In this document: piece by piece, positions 1-9,128 of the stretch | Numbering within the stretch: the stretch's first letter is position 1 | How the letters are laid out: each line of letters opens with the position of its first letter | Assembly (NCBI GenBank): GCA_002255935.1 | Contig: NKIO01000016.1 | Coordinates: 1-59,717 of the forward strand | Direction: 5' to 3' | Origin: Comamonadaceae bacterium PBBC2 | GTDB taxonomy: Bacteria; Pseudomonadota; Gammaproteobacteria; Burkholderiales; Burkholderiaceae_C | Length of the DNA: 59,717 nt | Translations under genes and position numbers: made by a program | The notes under the pieces: model-generated | What the model saw: the letters and a program-made list of their open reading frames with translations, nothing else | The model's database searches: none | What the model was told of the DNA's origin: nothing

Positions 1-1895
1 ACGCCACCGCCCACGACAACCTGCGCAGCAAACGCGCCTATGGCGACATGGCCTCGGTGGGCAGCCGCACCATCCGCAACTCGCAAGCCTATTTGCGCCA
101 AGCCGGGGCCACCGCACGCCACATGCTGGTGGCCGCCGCTGCCCAGCAGTGGGGCGTGCCTGCCAGCGAATGCAAAGCCGTACTGAGCAAAGTCAGCCAC
201 CCGGCCAGCAAACGCAGCCTGAGTTACGGCCAGCTGGCCGCAGCCGCAGCCAAGCTCGAAGCGCCCAAAGAAGTGGCGCTCAAAGACCCGAAAGACTGGA
301 CGCTGATCGGCAAGCCCATCGCCCGCGTGGACATCCCCGACATCGTGGTGGGCAAGATCAAATACGGCATCGACACCCAACTGCCCGGCATGCTGCATGC
401 GGCGGTGGCGGCGTGCCCCGTGTTCAACGGCAAGGTCAAGAGCCTGGACGCGTCCAAGGTGGAAAACCGCCGGGGCATCGTCAAGGTGCTGAACCTGGGC
501 GATTTCGTGGCCGTGGTGGCCGACAACTGGTGGCGTGCCAAAGAGGCCCTGCGCGAAGTGGCCATCGACTGGGACGTGGGCGAGCACGGCACGCTCAGCA
601 GCGCGGCCATCATGGCGCATTTCAAGGCCGGCATGGAACAAGCCGAGCTGGCCGTGGCCCGCAACGACGGCAATGCGCCCGAGGCCTTGGCCAAAGCCGC
701 CAAAGTGGTCGAAGCCGATTACTTCACCCCCTATCTGGCCCACGCCACCATGGAGCCCATGGTCTGCACCGCCTGGCTGCAAGGCGACAAGCTCGAGATC
801 TGGTCTTCCACCCAAAACCCCGAGGCCACGCTGGCCGTGGGCGCGGCCACTGCGGGTGTGCCGCAACCCAACGTGAAAGTGCACCCGGTGCAACTGGGCG
901 GCGGCTTGGGCCGCAAGAGCCCGCAAGACTTCACGCGCCAGGCCGTCATGATCGCCAAGGCCATGGCGGGCAAACCGGTCAAGATGCTCTGGACCCGCGA
1001 AGAAGAAATCCAGCACGGCCTGTACCGCCCGGCCAGCCTGATGCGCTTCAAAGCCGGTCTGGACGCCAGCGGCAAGGTCGACGCGCTGCACATCCGCGTG
1101 AGTGCGCCCTCGATTTTGGCCACCTTGCTCAAGCTGCCTTTGCCCAAGGGCATCGACGGCCAGGCGGTCGCCAGTTTCAACGACCACCCCTACGACATCC
1201 CCCACACCTTGGTCGATTACGCCCAGCGCAACACCAATGTGCCGGTCGGTTTTTGGCGCTCGGTGGGCCACTCGCAAAACCCGTATGGGCGCGAGTGCTT
1301 CATCGACGAGCTGGCGCAGGCCGCAGGCAAAGATCCGGTGGCCTTCCGCTTGGACATGTTGCCCAACAATGAAAAGTCCAAACGCGATCGCAGCATTTTG
1401 GAAGCCGTGACCAAAGCCGCAGGCTGGGGCAGCAAGCTGCCCGCCGGTGTGTTCCGGGGTGTGGCCGAAACCGAAGGCTACGGCAGCTGGACGGCCTGCG
1501 TGTGCGAGGTCTCGGTCAACGCCAAGAATGAAGTCAAGATCCACCGCGTGGTGATTGGCATCGACCCCGGTTATGCGGTCAACCCCGACAACATCGTGGC
1601 CCAGTTCCAGGGCAGCGTGGTGCACGGCCTGACGGCCATTTTCTGGGGCGAAAACACCATCAAGGAAGGCCGTGTCGAGCAATCGAACTTCCACGACTAC
1701 CGCATGATGCGCCTGAACGAGATGCCCAAGGTCGAGGTGGTGATCGCGCCCACCGGCGGCTTTTGGGGCGGTGTGGGCGAGCCTGCCCAGGCTCCTCTGG
1801 CACCCGCCCTGGTCAACGCCATCTCGGCCGCTTTGGGCAAACGCATCCGCTCTTTGCCCTTGAAGAACCACGGGCTGAGCTTGGCCCGCGCATGA
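1..1895 (+). CDS. Xanthine dehydrogenase-family molybdopterin-binding large subunit (5' truncated)
   Basis: The reading frame is open from base 3 at the window edge, so the N-terminus lies outside. The visible ~631 residues resemble the catalytic large subunit of molybdenum hydroxylases of the isoquinoline 1-oxidoreductase beta (IorB) type, which hydroxylate aldehydes or N-heterocycles and pass electrons to a 2Fe-2S subunit. Supporting motifs are the glycine-rich GGGLGRKSPQDF segment and, near the C-terminus, GVGEPAQAPLAPALVNA, whose Glu is the expected catalytic residue next to the Mo cofactor. The stop codon overlaps the soxX start by 4 bases (ATGA), so the two are probably cotranslated. 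Substrate cannot be read from the sequence. Confidence 0.85.
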   Translation, partial: ATAHDNLRSKRAYGDMASVGSRTIRNSQAYLRQAGATARHMLVAAAAQQWGVPASECKAVLSKVSHPASKRSLSYGQLAAAAAKLEAPKEVALKDPKDWTLIGKPIARVDIPDIVVGKIKYGIDTQLPGMLHAAVAACPVFNGKVKSLDASKVENRRGIVKVLNLGDFVAVVADNWWRAKEALREVAIDWDVGEHGTLSSAAIMAHFKAGMEQAELAVARNDGNAPEALAKAAKVVEADYFTPYLAHATMEPMVCTAWLQGDKLEIWSSTQNPEATLAVGAATAGVPQPNVKVHPVQLGGGLGRKSPQDFTRQAVMIAKAMAGKPVKMLWTREEEIQHGLYRPASLMRFKAGLDASGKVDALHIRVSAPSILATLLKLPLPKGIDGQAVASFNDHPYDIPHTLVDYAQRNTNVPVGFWRSVGHSQNPYGRECFIDELAQAAGKDPVAFRLDMLPNNEKSKRDRSILEAVTKAAGWGSKLPAGVFRGVAETEGYGSWTACVCEVSVNAKNEVKIHRVVIGIDPGYAVNPDNIVAQFQGSVVHGLTAIFWGENTIKEGRVEQSNFHDYRMMRLNEMPKVEVVIAPTGGFWGGVGEPAQAPLAPALVNAISAALGKRIRSLPLKNHGLSLARA

Positions 1896-2269
1896 AAGCC
1901 TTGGCAGCTGGACTGGCCCTGGGCCTGGCCGGCTGCGCGGCTTGGGCGCAGGCCTCGCCTGAGCGCGGCCGGGCCTTGCTGCTGCAAAGGCAAGACACGG
2001 GCTGCGTGCTGTGCCACCAGATCCCCGGCTTGCCGGCTGGGGGGGCGCTGGGCCCCACTTTGCAGGGCTTGGCCGAGCGCAGCACCCCCGCGCAAGCCCG
2101 CGAGCGCATCGCCGATGCGCGGCGCTTCAACCCGCAAACCATCATGCCGCCTTACCTGAGCACCGAGGGCCTGCACCATGTCGCCGCTGCCTATCGGGGG
2201 CAAACCGTGTTGACGCCGCAGGCGGTGGACGACATCGTGAGTTACCTCTTCGAGGCCAAAGCACCATGA
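1892..2269 (+). CDS. soxX: SoxX, monohaem c-type cytochrome of the SoxAX complex
   Basis: 125 residues if translation starts at the ATG overlapping the previous stop. A signal peptide (about residues 1-20) is followed by one haem c motif CVLCH (Cys38, Cys41, His42). Met85 in NPQTIMPPY is the likely sixth iron ligand, as in SoxX. With SoxA, this periplasmic cytochrome links sulfur substrates to the SoxY carrier cysteine. Position directly before soxY, soxZ and soxA supports the assignment. The gene overlaps soxY by 4 bases. A longer upstream in-frame start exists but lies inside the preceding gene and would mask the signal peptide. Confidence 0.85.
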   Translation: MKALAAGLALGLAGCAAWAQASPERGRALLLQRQDTGCVLCHQIPGLPAGGALGPTLQGLAERSTPAQARERIADARRFNPQTIMPPYLSTEGLHHVAAAYRGQTVLTPQAVDDIVSYLFEAKAP

Positions 2270-2751
2270 CGCTTGTGCAGACTTCGCGCCGCGTGTGGCT
2301 GCGGCACAGCGCCCGCTTGGGCCTGGCTTGGGCGGCCGTGCAAGCTTGGCCAGCACGCGCCCAGAAGATGGAGTCGGGCCAACTCAAAACCTTGGCCGAA
2401 ATGATCGAGCCGATCACCCAAGGGGCCCCATTGTTGGCCCAAGGGGTGAGCATCACCGCGCCCATCCTGGCCGACAACGGCTCTTTGGTGCCCATGACCG
2501 TGCAGGTGCAAAGCCCCATGACGGCGGCCGACCATGTGAGCCATGTCTATTTGCTGTCGCAACGCAACCCGGTCACGCGCATGGCGGTCTTCACCCTGGG
2601 GCCTTGGAATGGCCGCGCCGAAGTCAGCACCCGTGTGCGCTTGGCGGGCAGCCAGGTGGTGGTCGCCTTGGTCCGATTGTCCAACGGCGAATTTCGCTAC
2701 GCCCAGATGGACATGATCGTCACCGAATCGGCCTGTGTGGACGCCTCATGA
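2266..2751 (+). CDS. soxY: SoxY-like sulfur carrier protein lacking the usual GGCGG arm
   Basis: 161 residues, with an N-terminal export signal (basic QTSRRVWLRH, then a hydrophobic stretch ending near ARAQ). The body is an Ig-like SoxY domain. Canonical SoxY ends in a flexible GGCGG arm whose cysteine carries the sulfur intermediate. Here the protein ends in TESACVDAS: one cysteine (Cys157) is kept five residues from the end, but the glycine arm is gone. It overlaps soxX and soxZ by 4 bases each, so the operon is tightly coupled. Identification as SoxY rests on fold-like sequence and its place between soxX and soxZ; carrier function is uncertain because of the unusual tail. Confidence 0.75.
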   Translation: MTLVQTSRRVWLRHSARLGLAWAAVQAWPARAQKMESGQLKTLAEMIEPITQGAPLLAQGVSITAPILADNGSLVPMTVQVQSPMTAADHVSHVYLLSQRNPVTRMAVFTLGPWNGRAEVSTRVRLAGSQVVVALVRLSNGEFRYAQMDMIVTESACVDAS

Positions 2752-3083
2752 ATCTGATCCGCATGCAGTGGCCCGAACGCATCACCGCCGGTGAGGTGGT
2801 CAAAGTGCGCCTCTTGGTGCAGCACCCCATGGACACAGGCTACCTGCAAGACCTGCTGGGCAAACTGGTGCCGCGCAATGTGATCCGTCTGCTGACCTGC
2901 ACCTTGGGCACGCAAGAGGTGTTCCGGGTGGAGCCTTCTTCGGGCATCGCGGCCAATCCGCTGTTCGAGTTTTTTGTCCGCGCCACCGAGACCGCCGAGA
3001 TGCGTGTCGAGTGGGTAGACGATCGCGGCCAGCGCGGCGAGTTGCGCCAGACCCTGACGGTGATGCCCCCAAGCCCCCAGTGA
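2748..3083 (+). CDS. soxZ: SoxZ, sulfur compound-chelating partner of SoxY
   Basis: 111 residues with no signal peptide, as expected for SoxZ, which is exported bound to SoxY. The sequence (VVKVRLLVQHPMDTGY near the N-terminus, NPLFEFFVRATETAEMRVEW in the second half) fits the SoxZ immunoglobulin-like family at its usual length. It forms the SoxYZ heterodimer on which thiosulfate or other reduced sulfur is oxidised in the periplasm. The start overlaps the soxY stop. The gene is followed by a 236-base stretch with tandem repeats before soxA. Confidence 0.85.
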   Translation: MNLIRMQWPERITAGEVVKVRLLVQHPMDTGYLQDLLGKLVPRNVIRLLTCTLGTQEVFRVEPSSGIAANPLFEFFVRATETAEMRVEWVDDRGQRGELRQTLTVMPPSPQ

Positions 3084-3153
3084 ACGCCATGGCCCCGCAG
3101 ACCCCACAGGCCGTCATCGCCAGCAGGGCTGGCTCCTACCCAGTTTTTCAGCT

Positions 3154-3312
3154 GAAACTTGACTCGCAAGGCATCACCAATGGAGTGCTGCCCCTGTGGG
3201 TTGCTTTGCAAGCAAGCTGGAAAGGGGCGCTACCTCAGTGGCTTGCCTTGCAAGCGATGGCCAAGAGCGTCTTATCGCTGTGGGAGCTTGCCCTGCAAGC
3301 GATGGGCGCGTG
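3154..3312 (+). repeat. About four imperfect 42-bp tandem repeats between soxZ and soxA
   Basis: Three clear units begin at 3196, 3238 and 3280, exactly 42 bases apart, each with a core like GCTTGCCTTGCAAGCGATGG. A weaker fourth unit precedes them from about 3154. The core is itself an imperfect palindrome (CTTGC...GCAAG). The last unit (TGTGGGAGCTTGCC then GATGGGCGCG) shares both ends with a sequence at 8219-8247, so it belongs to a dispersed extragenic repeat family. The array separates soxA from its operon. Confidence 0.75.
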
Positions 3313-3319
3313 GACCCGA

Positions 3320-4132
3320 ATGATTCGATTCCCCAACAGAGCGGGCGCCCGCCAACACAAATTCGCCTGGTTGGGGCTGATGTTCAGCTTGGCGGCTGGG
3401 GCCCAAACTCCCGGGCCTGTGCGCTCCTTGCCCTTGTCGCAAGTGAAGTCGGGCCTGAGTTTTTCGGGCTCGGATGTGCAGGCCTTGCAGCGCGATGAGT
3501 TTGCCAACCCTGCGCAGCTGTGGCTCAGCCAAGGCGCTGCCTTGTGGGGCCAAGCGGCGGCCAATGGCAAGTCGTGCCAGAGCTGCCATGGCGATGTGGC
3601 CAGCCTGAAGGGCGTGGCCACGCGCTACCCCGCCATCGACCGGGCCAGCGGCCGCTTGCTCAACCTCGAAGACCGCATCAACCACTGCACCGTGAACCAC
3701 CAGCAGGACACAGTGCTCGCTCCTGAATCCGATGCCTTGCTGGGATTGACCTGGTACGTGACGCAAGCCTCCAAAGGCTTGCCCATCCGTGTGGACATTG
3801 GCGGTGCAGCGTGGCCGCATTGGCAGGCGGGTGCGGACGTGTTTCAGCGTCGTCAGGGGCAGCTGAATTTGTCTTGCGCCCAATGCCACGACCAACACTT
3901 TGGCCAGCGCCTGTACACCGACGCCTTGAGCCAGGGCCAGCCCAACGGCTACCCGGTCTACCGATTGGAGTGGCAAAAGCCCGGCTCGCTCGAGCGCCGC
4001 TTGCGCAGTTGTTACGCAGGCATCCGTGCCGAAATTCCGCCATGGGGCGCCACCGAGATGCGCCAGCTGGCGCTGTACCTCATGTGGCGCGGCGAGGGCC
4101 TGCCGATCGAGGTGCCCGCTGTGCGCAAGTGA
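3320..4132 (+). CDS. soxA: SoxA, dihaem cytochrome c, L-cysteine S-thiosulfotransferase subunit
   Basis: 270 residues from the ATG at 3320; an in-frame ATG at 3302 lies inside a repeat unit and is less likely. A signal peptide ends near AAGAQT. Two haem c motifs, CQSCH (Cys86-His90) and CAQCH (Cys186-His190), make this the dihaem form of SoxA. Cys231 in RSCYAG is the conserved cysteine that ligates the active-site haem and becomes persulfurated. SoxA pairs with SoxX to attach thiosulfate to SoxY. The stop codon directly abuts the recQ stop on the other strand (convergent, no spacer). soxB and soxCD are not in this window. Confidence 0.9.
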   Translation: MIRFPNRAGARQHKFAWLGLMFSLAAGAQTPGPVRSLPLSQVKSGLSFSGSDVQALQRDEFANPAQLWLSQGAALWGQAAANGKSCQSCHGDVASLKGVATRYPAIDRASGRLLNLEDRINHCTVNHQQDTVLAPESDALLGLTWYVTQASKGLPIRVDIGGAAWPHWQAGADVFQRRQGQLNLSCAQCHDQHFGQRLYTDALSQGQPNGYPVYRLEWQKPGSLERRLRSCYAGIRAEIPPWGATEMRQLALYLMWRGEGLPIEVPAVRK

Positions 4133-6013
4133 TCAGCTCGCCCCGTTGCACACGCGCAGCACCTGCTCGCCATAGGCTTCGAGTTTTTTGACGCCCAGCC
4201 CGCTGATGCCTTGCAGGTCGGCCAGGCTTTGCGGCGCGTGCTCGGCAATGGCGGCCAGCGTGGCGTCGTGGAAGATCACATAGGCCGGCAGGTTGTGCTC
4301 TTTGGCCACCTCGGCGCGCCAGGCCTTGAGGTTGATGTAGCGCACCATCGCGTCTTGGCCCAGGTTGGCTGCGGCGGGGCTTTGGGCGCTGCGCGAGCGG
4401 CTCTTCTTGTCGCTGCGCTGGCTGGTGCTCTCGCGCAGCTGCACCGGCACTTCGCCTTTGAGCACGGCGCGTGAGGCTTCGGTCAGGTGCAAGGTGCTGA
4501 ATCCGTCTTCGGTGTGCACATGCAAAGCGCCAATCGCGATCAGCTGGCGCATCACGGCGCGCAGTTGCTGTTCGCTGTACTCGGCGCCCAGGCCAAAGGT
4601 GCTGAGGCTTTCATGGCAGCGCTGCACCACCTTGTCGGTTTTCTTGCCGCGCACGATGTCCATGGTGTGGCCTGCGCCAAAGCTGTGGCCGCTGATTTGC
4701 TTGGTGCGGTAGACGGTGGACAGCAGCTTGCGCGCCGCGTCGGTGCCGTCCCACACTTGGGGCGGGTTCAGGCAGTTGTCGCAGTTGCCGCAAAAGGGCA
4801 TGTACACGCCTTGCGTGTCGTCGCCTTTGGCATAGGCCTCACCAAAGTAGCTCAGCAAGCGCACGCGGCGGCAGTCCGTCGCTTCGGCCAGGGCCAGCAG
4901 GGCGTCGAGCTTGCCGCGCATGACCTGTTTGAACTCTTCCTCGGCCGGGCTTTCGTCGATCATGCGGCGCTGGTTGACCACGTCTTGCAGGCCGTAGGCC
5001 ATCCACGCGTCGGATGCCAAACCATCGCGGCCGGCGCGACCGGTTTCTTGGTAGTAGCCTTCGATGTTTTTGGGCATGTCCAGGTGCGCCACAAAGCGCA
5101 CATCGGGCTTGTCGATGCCCATGCCAAAGGCCACCGTGGCCACCATCACCACACCTTCTTCGCGCAAAAATTCGTTCTGGTGGCGCTGGCGCATGCCCGC
5201 GTCCAGCCCCGCGTGGTAGGGCAGCGCGTGGATGCCCGACTCGACCAACATGGCCGCGATCTCTTCGACCCGCTTGCGCGATTGGCAATAGACCACGCCC
5301 GCTTCTTCGGGGTGCTCGCGCTCGATGAAGCGCAGCAGCTGCGTGCTGGCGTCTTTTTTCTCGACGATGGTGTAGCGGATGTTGGGCCGGTCAAAGCTGC
5401 TGATGAACAGCTCGGCGCTTTCCAGCTGCAGGCGTTCGACGATGTCGGCACGCGTGAGCGCATCGGCTGTGGCCGTGAGCGCCACACGCGGCACGCTCGG
5501 GTAGCGCTCGTGCAAGACCGCCAGGCCCCGGTACTCGGGCCGGAAGTCGTGGCCCCACTGGCTCACGCAATGCGCTTCGTCGATCGCGAACAGGCTCAGC
5601 AGCCCGCGTTCGAGCAGTGAATCCATTTGCGCCAGAAAACGCCCGTTGGTCACGCGCTCAGGCGCGGCATACAGCAGGGTGATGTCGCCGCGCAGCAAGC
5701 GACGCTCGATGTCAGCGGCTTCTTCACTGGTCAGCGTGGAATTCAAAAAAGCGGCGTTCACACCCGCTTCGTGCAGCGCGCCCACCTGGTCGTGCATCAG
5801 CGCGATCAGCGGCGAGACCACCACCGTGATGCCGTGGCCTGCCCGTTGGCGTGCAATGGCTGGGATTTGGTAGCACAGCGATTTGCCGCCGCCCGTGGGC
5901 ATGAGCACCAACGCATCGCCTCCTGCGGCCACATGGTCGATGATGGCTTGTTGCGGGCCGCGAAAGGCGTCGTAGCCGAAAACTTCGCGCAGGATGGGCA
6001 GGTGAGGGGACAA
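4133..6013 (-). CDS. recQ: ATP-dependent DNA helicase RecQ
   Basis: About 626 residues. A DEAH-type helicase core comes first (Walker [13 protein letters not shown], Walker [17 protein letters not shown]), then the C-terminal helicase lobe ([24 protein letters not shown]). Next come the zinc-binding RQC region ([12 protein letters not shown] then CGNCDNC) and a C-terminal HRDC domain. RecQ unwinds DNA during recombination and fork repair. Homology begins near [19 protein letters not shown], so a TTG at 6013 is the likely start. No strong Shine-Dalgarno site is visible, and the first ATG in frame (6322) would run deep into queC on the other strand. Confidence 0.92.
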   Translation of the reverse strand: MSPHLPILREVFGYDAFRGPQQAIIDHVAAGGDALVLMPTGGGKSLCYQIPAIARQRAGHGITVVVSPLIALMHDQVGALHEAGVNAAFLNSTLTSEEAADIERRLLRGDITLLYAAPERVTNGRFLAQMDSLLERGLLSLFAIDEAHCVSQWGHDFRPEYRGLAVLHERYPSVPRVALTATADALTRADIVERLQLESAELFISSFDRPNIRYTIVEKKDASTQLLRFIEREHPEEAGVVYCQSRKRVEEIAAMLVESGIHALPYHAGLDAGMRQRHQNEFLREEGVVMVATVAFGMGIDKPDVRFVAHLDMPKNIEGYYQETGRAGRDGLASDAWMAYGLQDVVNQRRMIDESPAEEEFKQVMRGKLDALLALAEATDCRRVRLLSYFGEAYAKGDDTQGVYMPFCGNCDNCLNPPQVWDGTDAARKLLSTVYRTKQISGHSFGAGHTMDIVRGKKTDKVVQRCHESLSTFGLGAEYSEQQLRAVMRQLIAIGALHVHTEDGFSTLHLTEASRAVLKGEVPVQLRESTSQRSDKKSRSRSAQSPAAANLGQDAMVRYINLKAWRAEVAKEHNLPAYVIFHDATLAAIAEHAPQSLADLQGISGLGVKKLEAYGEQVLRVCNGAS

Positions 6014-6115
6014 AAGCGGGGGGTGTGACAGCCAAACAGCCGATATTGTGCCTCTTAGCCCGTGCACAGGAGCGTTGCTCGCGAAGACCCATGCACATGC
6101 ACTAACATGCCCGCC

Positions 6116-6807
6116 ATGCACACCTCTGCCCTTGTCTTGTTTTCCGGTGGCCAAGACTCCACCACCTGCCTGGCCCATGCTTTGTCGCGTTATGAACGCG
6201 TCGAAACCCTGGCCTTTGACTATGGCCAGCGCCACAAGGTCGAGCTCGATGCCCGTCTGAACGTGTTGGCCGCCCTCAAGGCGCGGTTTCCTGCCTGGGC
6301 CGCCAAATTGGGCGAGGACCACCTGCTGGATGCGGGCATCCTGGGCCAGATCAGCGAAACCTCGCTGACCCGCGACACCGCCATTGAGATGGAAAGCTCG
6401 GGCTTGCCCAACACCTTTGTGCCGGGGCGCAACCTCTTGTTCCTGACCTTGGCCGCTGCTTTGGCCTACCGCCGTGGTTTGCAGGTCATCGTCACGGGCG
6501 TGTGCGAGACCGATTTCTCGGGCTACCCCGACTGCCGCGACGACACCATGAAGGCCATGCAGATCGCCTTGTCGCTGGGCCTTTGATGGGGTTCGACAAG
6601 GCCCAGACCTGGCAGTTGGCGCACGAGCTGGGCCAAAAAGCCGACCTGGCGCAAGGCGGGCAGGCGCTGGTGGACTTGATCGTGGAGCACACCCACACCT
6701 GCTACCTGGGCGACCGCAGCCAGCGCCACGACTGGGGCTACGGCTGCGGTCAGTGCCCGGCTTGCCAGCTCCGGGCGGCGGGCTTTGCGCGTTACCTCAA
6801 ACCTTAA
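6116..6807 (+). pseudogene. queC: queC (7-cyano-7-deazaguanine synthase), frameshifted by a small deletion
   Basis: The first frame (6116-6586) encodes the QueC N-terminus: PP-loop SGGQDSTTC, then NTFVPGRN and [29 protein letters not shown]. It then hits a stop at 6584-6586. The rest continues in another frame as [18 protein letters not shown] through the zinc-binding CGQCPAC motif to 6807. In E. coli QueC about eight residues lie between the SLGM and PLMWIDKA segments; here they are missing, so the lesion looks like a deletion of roughly 23-26 bases near 6575-6583. QueC makes preQ0 for queuosine. Either the gene is inactivated or the assembly is wrong here. Confidence 0.85.
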
Positions 6808-6814
6808 CGCCTAC

Positions 6815-6896
6815 TGTAGGTCGGCGGCTTCAGCCCCGACATGGGGCCTGCGCCGCGACCACACATGTCGGACCTGAAGGTGCCGACCTGCAAAAT
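6815..6896. repeat. Palindromic extragenic repeat, copy 1
   Basis: Two inverted arms, TGTAGGTCGGCGGCTTCAGC... and its near reverse complement ending in GGTGCCGACCTGCA, flank a short centre with ACATG/CATGT at the inner ends. Similar two-armed elements occur at 11023-11098 and 58506-58617. This copy lies in the metH part 1 leader, just after queC. Confidence 0.7.
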
Positions 6897-6942
6897 ACAA
6901 GCTTGTGCAAGCGTTCGGGCTTCCCTTTTTACAATACACCCC

Positions 6943-7989
<1,047 letters not shown>

Positions 7990-8098
7990 GCCATTCAAAC
8001 ACCTTGAAAGCAGGCAAGTCCTTTAGGCGCTGAACGCTGTTCGGCGATGGGCAGCTGCCTGAGGTGTGCGTGGAATCGCCCAACAAGTTGGGCTCCCA

Positions 8099-8200
8099 CA
8101 AGGACATGGCTTCCAAAAAGGCATGTCTACTACAAAGGCATGTCTCCTACAAAGGCATGGCTTTCACAAAGACATGGCTCACACACGGTCATGTGTGCCA
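8099..8200 (+). repeat. 17-bp minisatellite, six tandem units
   Basis: Units start at 8099, 8116, 8133, 8150, 8167 and 8184. The consensus is close to CAAAGGCATGGCTTCCA; the middle units differ at only a few positions and the outer ones have decayed. Flanking sequence is also repeated: a motif TTCGGCGATGGGC occurs at 8039-8051 and again at 8235-8247. No coding potential is evident. It fills much of the 274-base space between metH part 1 and the convergent phosphatase gene. Confidence 0.85.
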
Positions 8201-8263
8201 ACCCAAAGGTGGGTGTCTTGTGGGAGCTGAACTTTGTTCGGCGATGGGCGCGCAGCGCCGGGG

Positions 8264-9010
8264 TCAAGCTTCCAGCAGCATCCGTTGCAGCTCGGTCAGC
8301 TCTTGTGGGCTGAGGCCGATTGCGCCGTGCAGGTAGTCGCGCATGCCGCCGTGTTGGGCATCGACGGCTTCGTAGGCGGCGTGCAAAAACTCGGGTTGCA
8401 CTTGCCACAGCACTTTCATCACATGGGGTGGGCCTTTGCCTTCCAGGCGGGGGTCGCGGCGGTAGAGCTGGTTGGTCAGCAGGTAATCGTGCTCAATGGT
8501 GGCACGGTCCACGCCTAAAGCGGACAGCAGCAGCGCCGCTGCAAAACCGGTGCGGTCCTTGCCCGCTGTGCAGTGAAACACCTGCGGGGTGGGCTGCGCC
8601 AGCAAATGCTTCAAAAATCGGCCGAAGGTCTCGGCATTGCGGTTCACGAAATCGCGGTAGGTCTCGCGCATCAGGTCCACCGTCTCTTCGGTGGTTGGCT
8701 CGATGCCTTGCGCCACCAGCGCCTGCATGCGGGCCACCACGGTGGGCTCGATCGTCAGGGCCACGCGCTGCACGCCCGGGATGTCGTAGGGCGTGGCGGT
8801 GTACTCCGCCACCCCCCGAAAGTCCAGGCTGTGGCCCACGCCCAGCGCCTGCAGGCGGGCCACATCGGCACCGCTCAGGCCCGCCAGGTGGTCCGAACGG
8901 AACACCCGGCCCCGGCGCACGCGTTGGCCGTCCAAAGTGGGGTAGCCGCCCAGGTCGCGGAAGTTGGAGGCGCCTTGCAGCAAGGGGGGAGTTACCGGGG
9001 TCATGGTCAT
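8264..9010 (-). CDS. Tyrosine-protein phosphatase family protein
   Basis: 248 residues. The signature P-loop HCTAGKDRTG (His146, nucleophile Cys147, Arg153) identifies a cysteine-dependent phosphatase of the Y_phosphatase3 type. The N-terminal NFRDLGGYPTLDGQRVRRGRVFRS is typical of this family, whose members act on phosphotyrosine or phosphoinositides. The ATG at 9010 was chosen because conserved sequence begins soon after it; the longer upstream frame runs into the divergent kinase gene. Substrate unknown. It is divergent from the histidine kinase at 9129 and convergent with metH part 1. Confidence 0.85.
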   Translation of the reverse strand: MTMTPVTPPLLQGASNFRDLGGYPTLDGQRVRRGRVFRSDHLAGLSGADVARLQALGVGHSLDFRGVAEYTATPYDIPGVQRVALTIEPTVVARMQALVAQGIEPTTEETVDLMRETYRDFVNRNAETFGRFLKHLLAQPTPQVFHCTAGKDRTGFAAALLLSALGVDRATIEHDYLLTNQLYRRDPRLEGKGPPHVMKVLWQVQPEFLHAAYEAVDAQHGGMRDYLHGAIGLSPQELTELQRMLLEA

Positions 9011-9128
9011 CGATTCTTGAAATGCGAGCCCTATTGTCGGGCCCCGCCTCGGGTGGGTCTGTTGCCGTGGGCGACATGCCCATGGTGTGCCGCAAAAGGC
9101 TTTGGCACACCGCTTGCTTGTCAGGGGG

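Noticed and set aside
6014..6322. N-terminal extension of RecQ to the first ATG
   Set aside because: It would overlap queC on the other strand by about 200 bases, and the added residues have no similarity to RecQ.
6808..6942. A second SAH riboswitch before metH part 1
   Set aside because: The leader lacks the conserved GAGCG and GCAGC core and is occupied by a palindromic repeat.
8047..8313. Open frames through the 17-bp minisatellite
   Set aside because: The peptide periodicity comes from the DNA repeat; there is no ribosome site and no conserved sequence.
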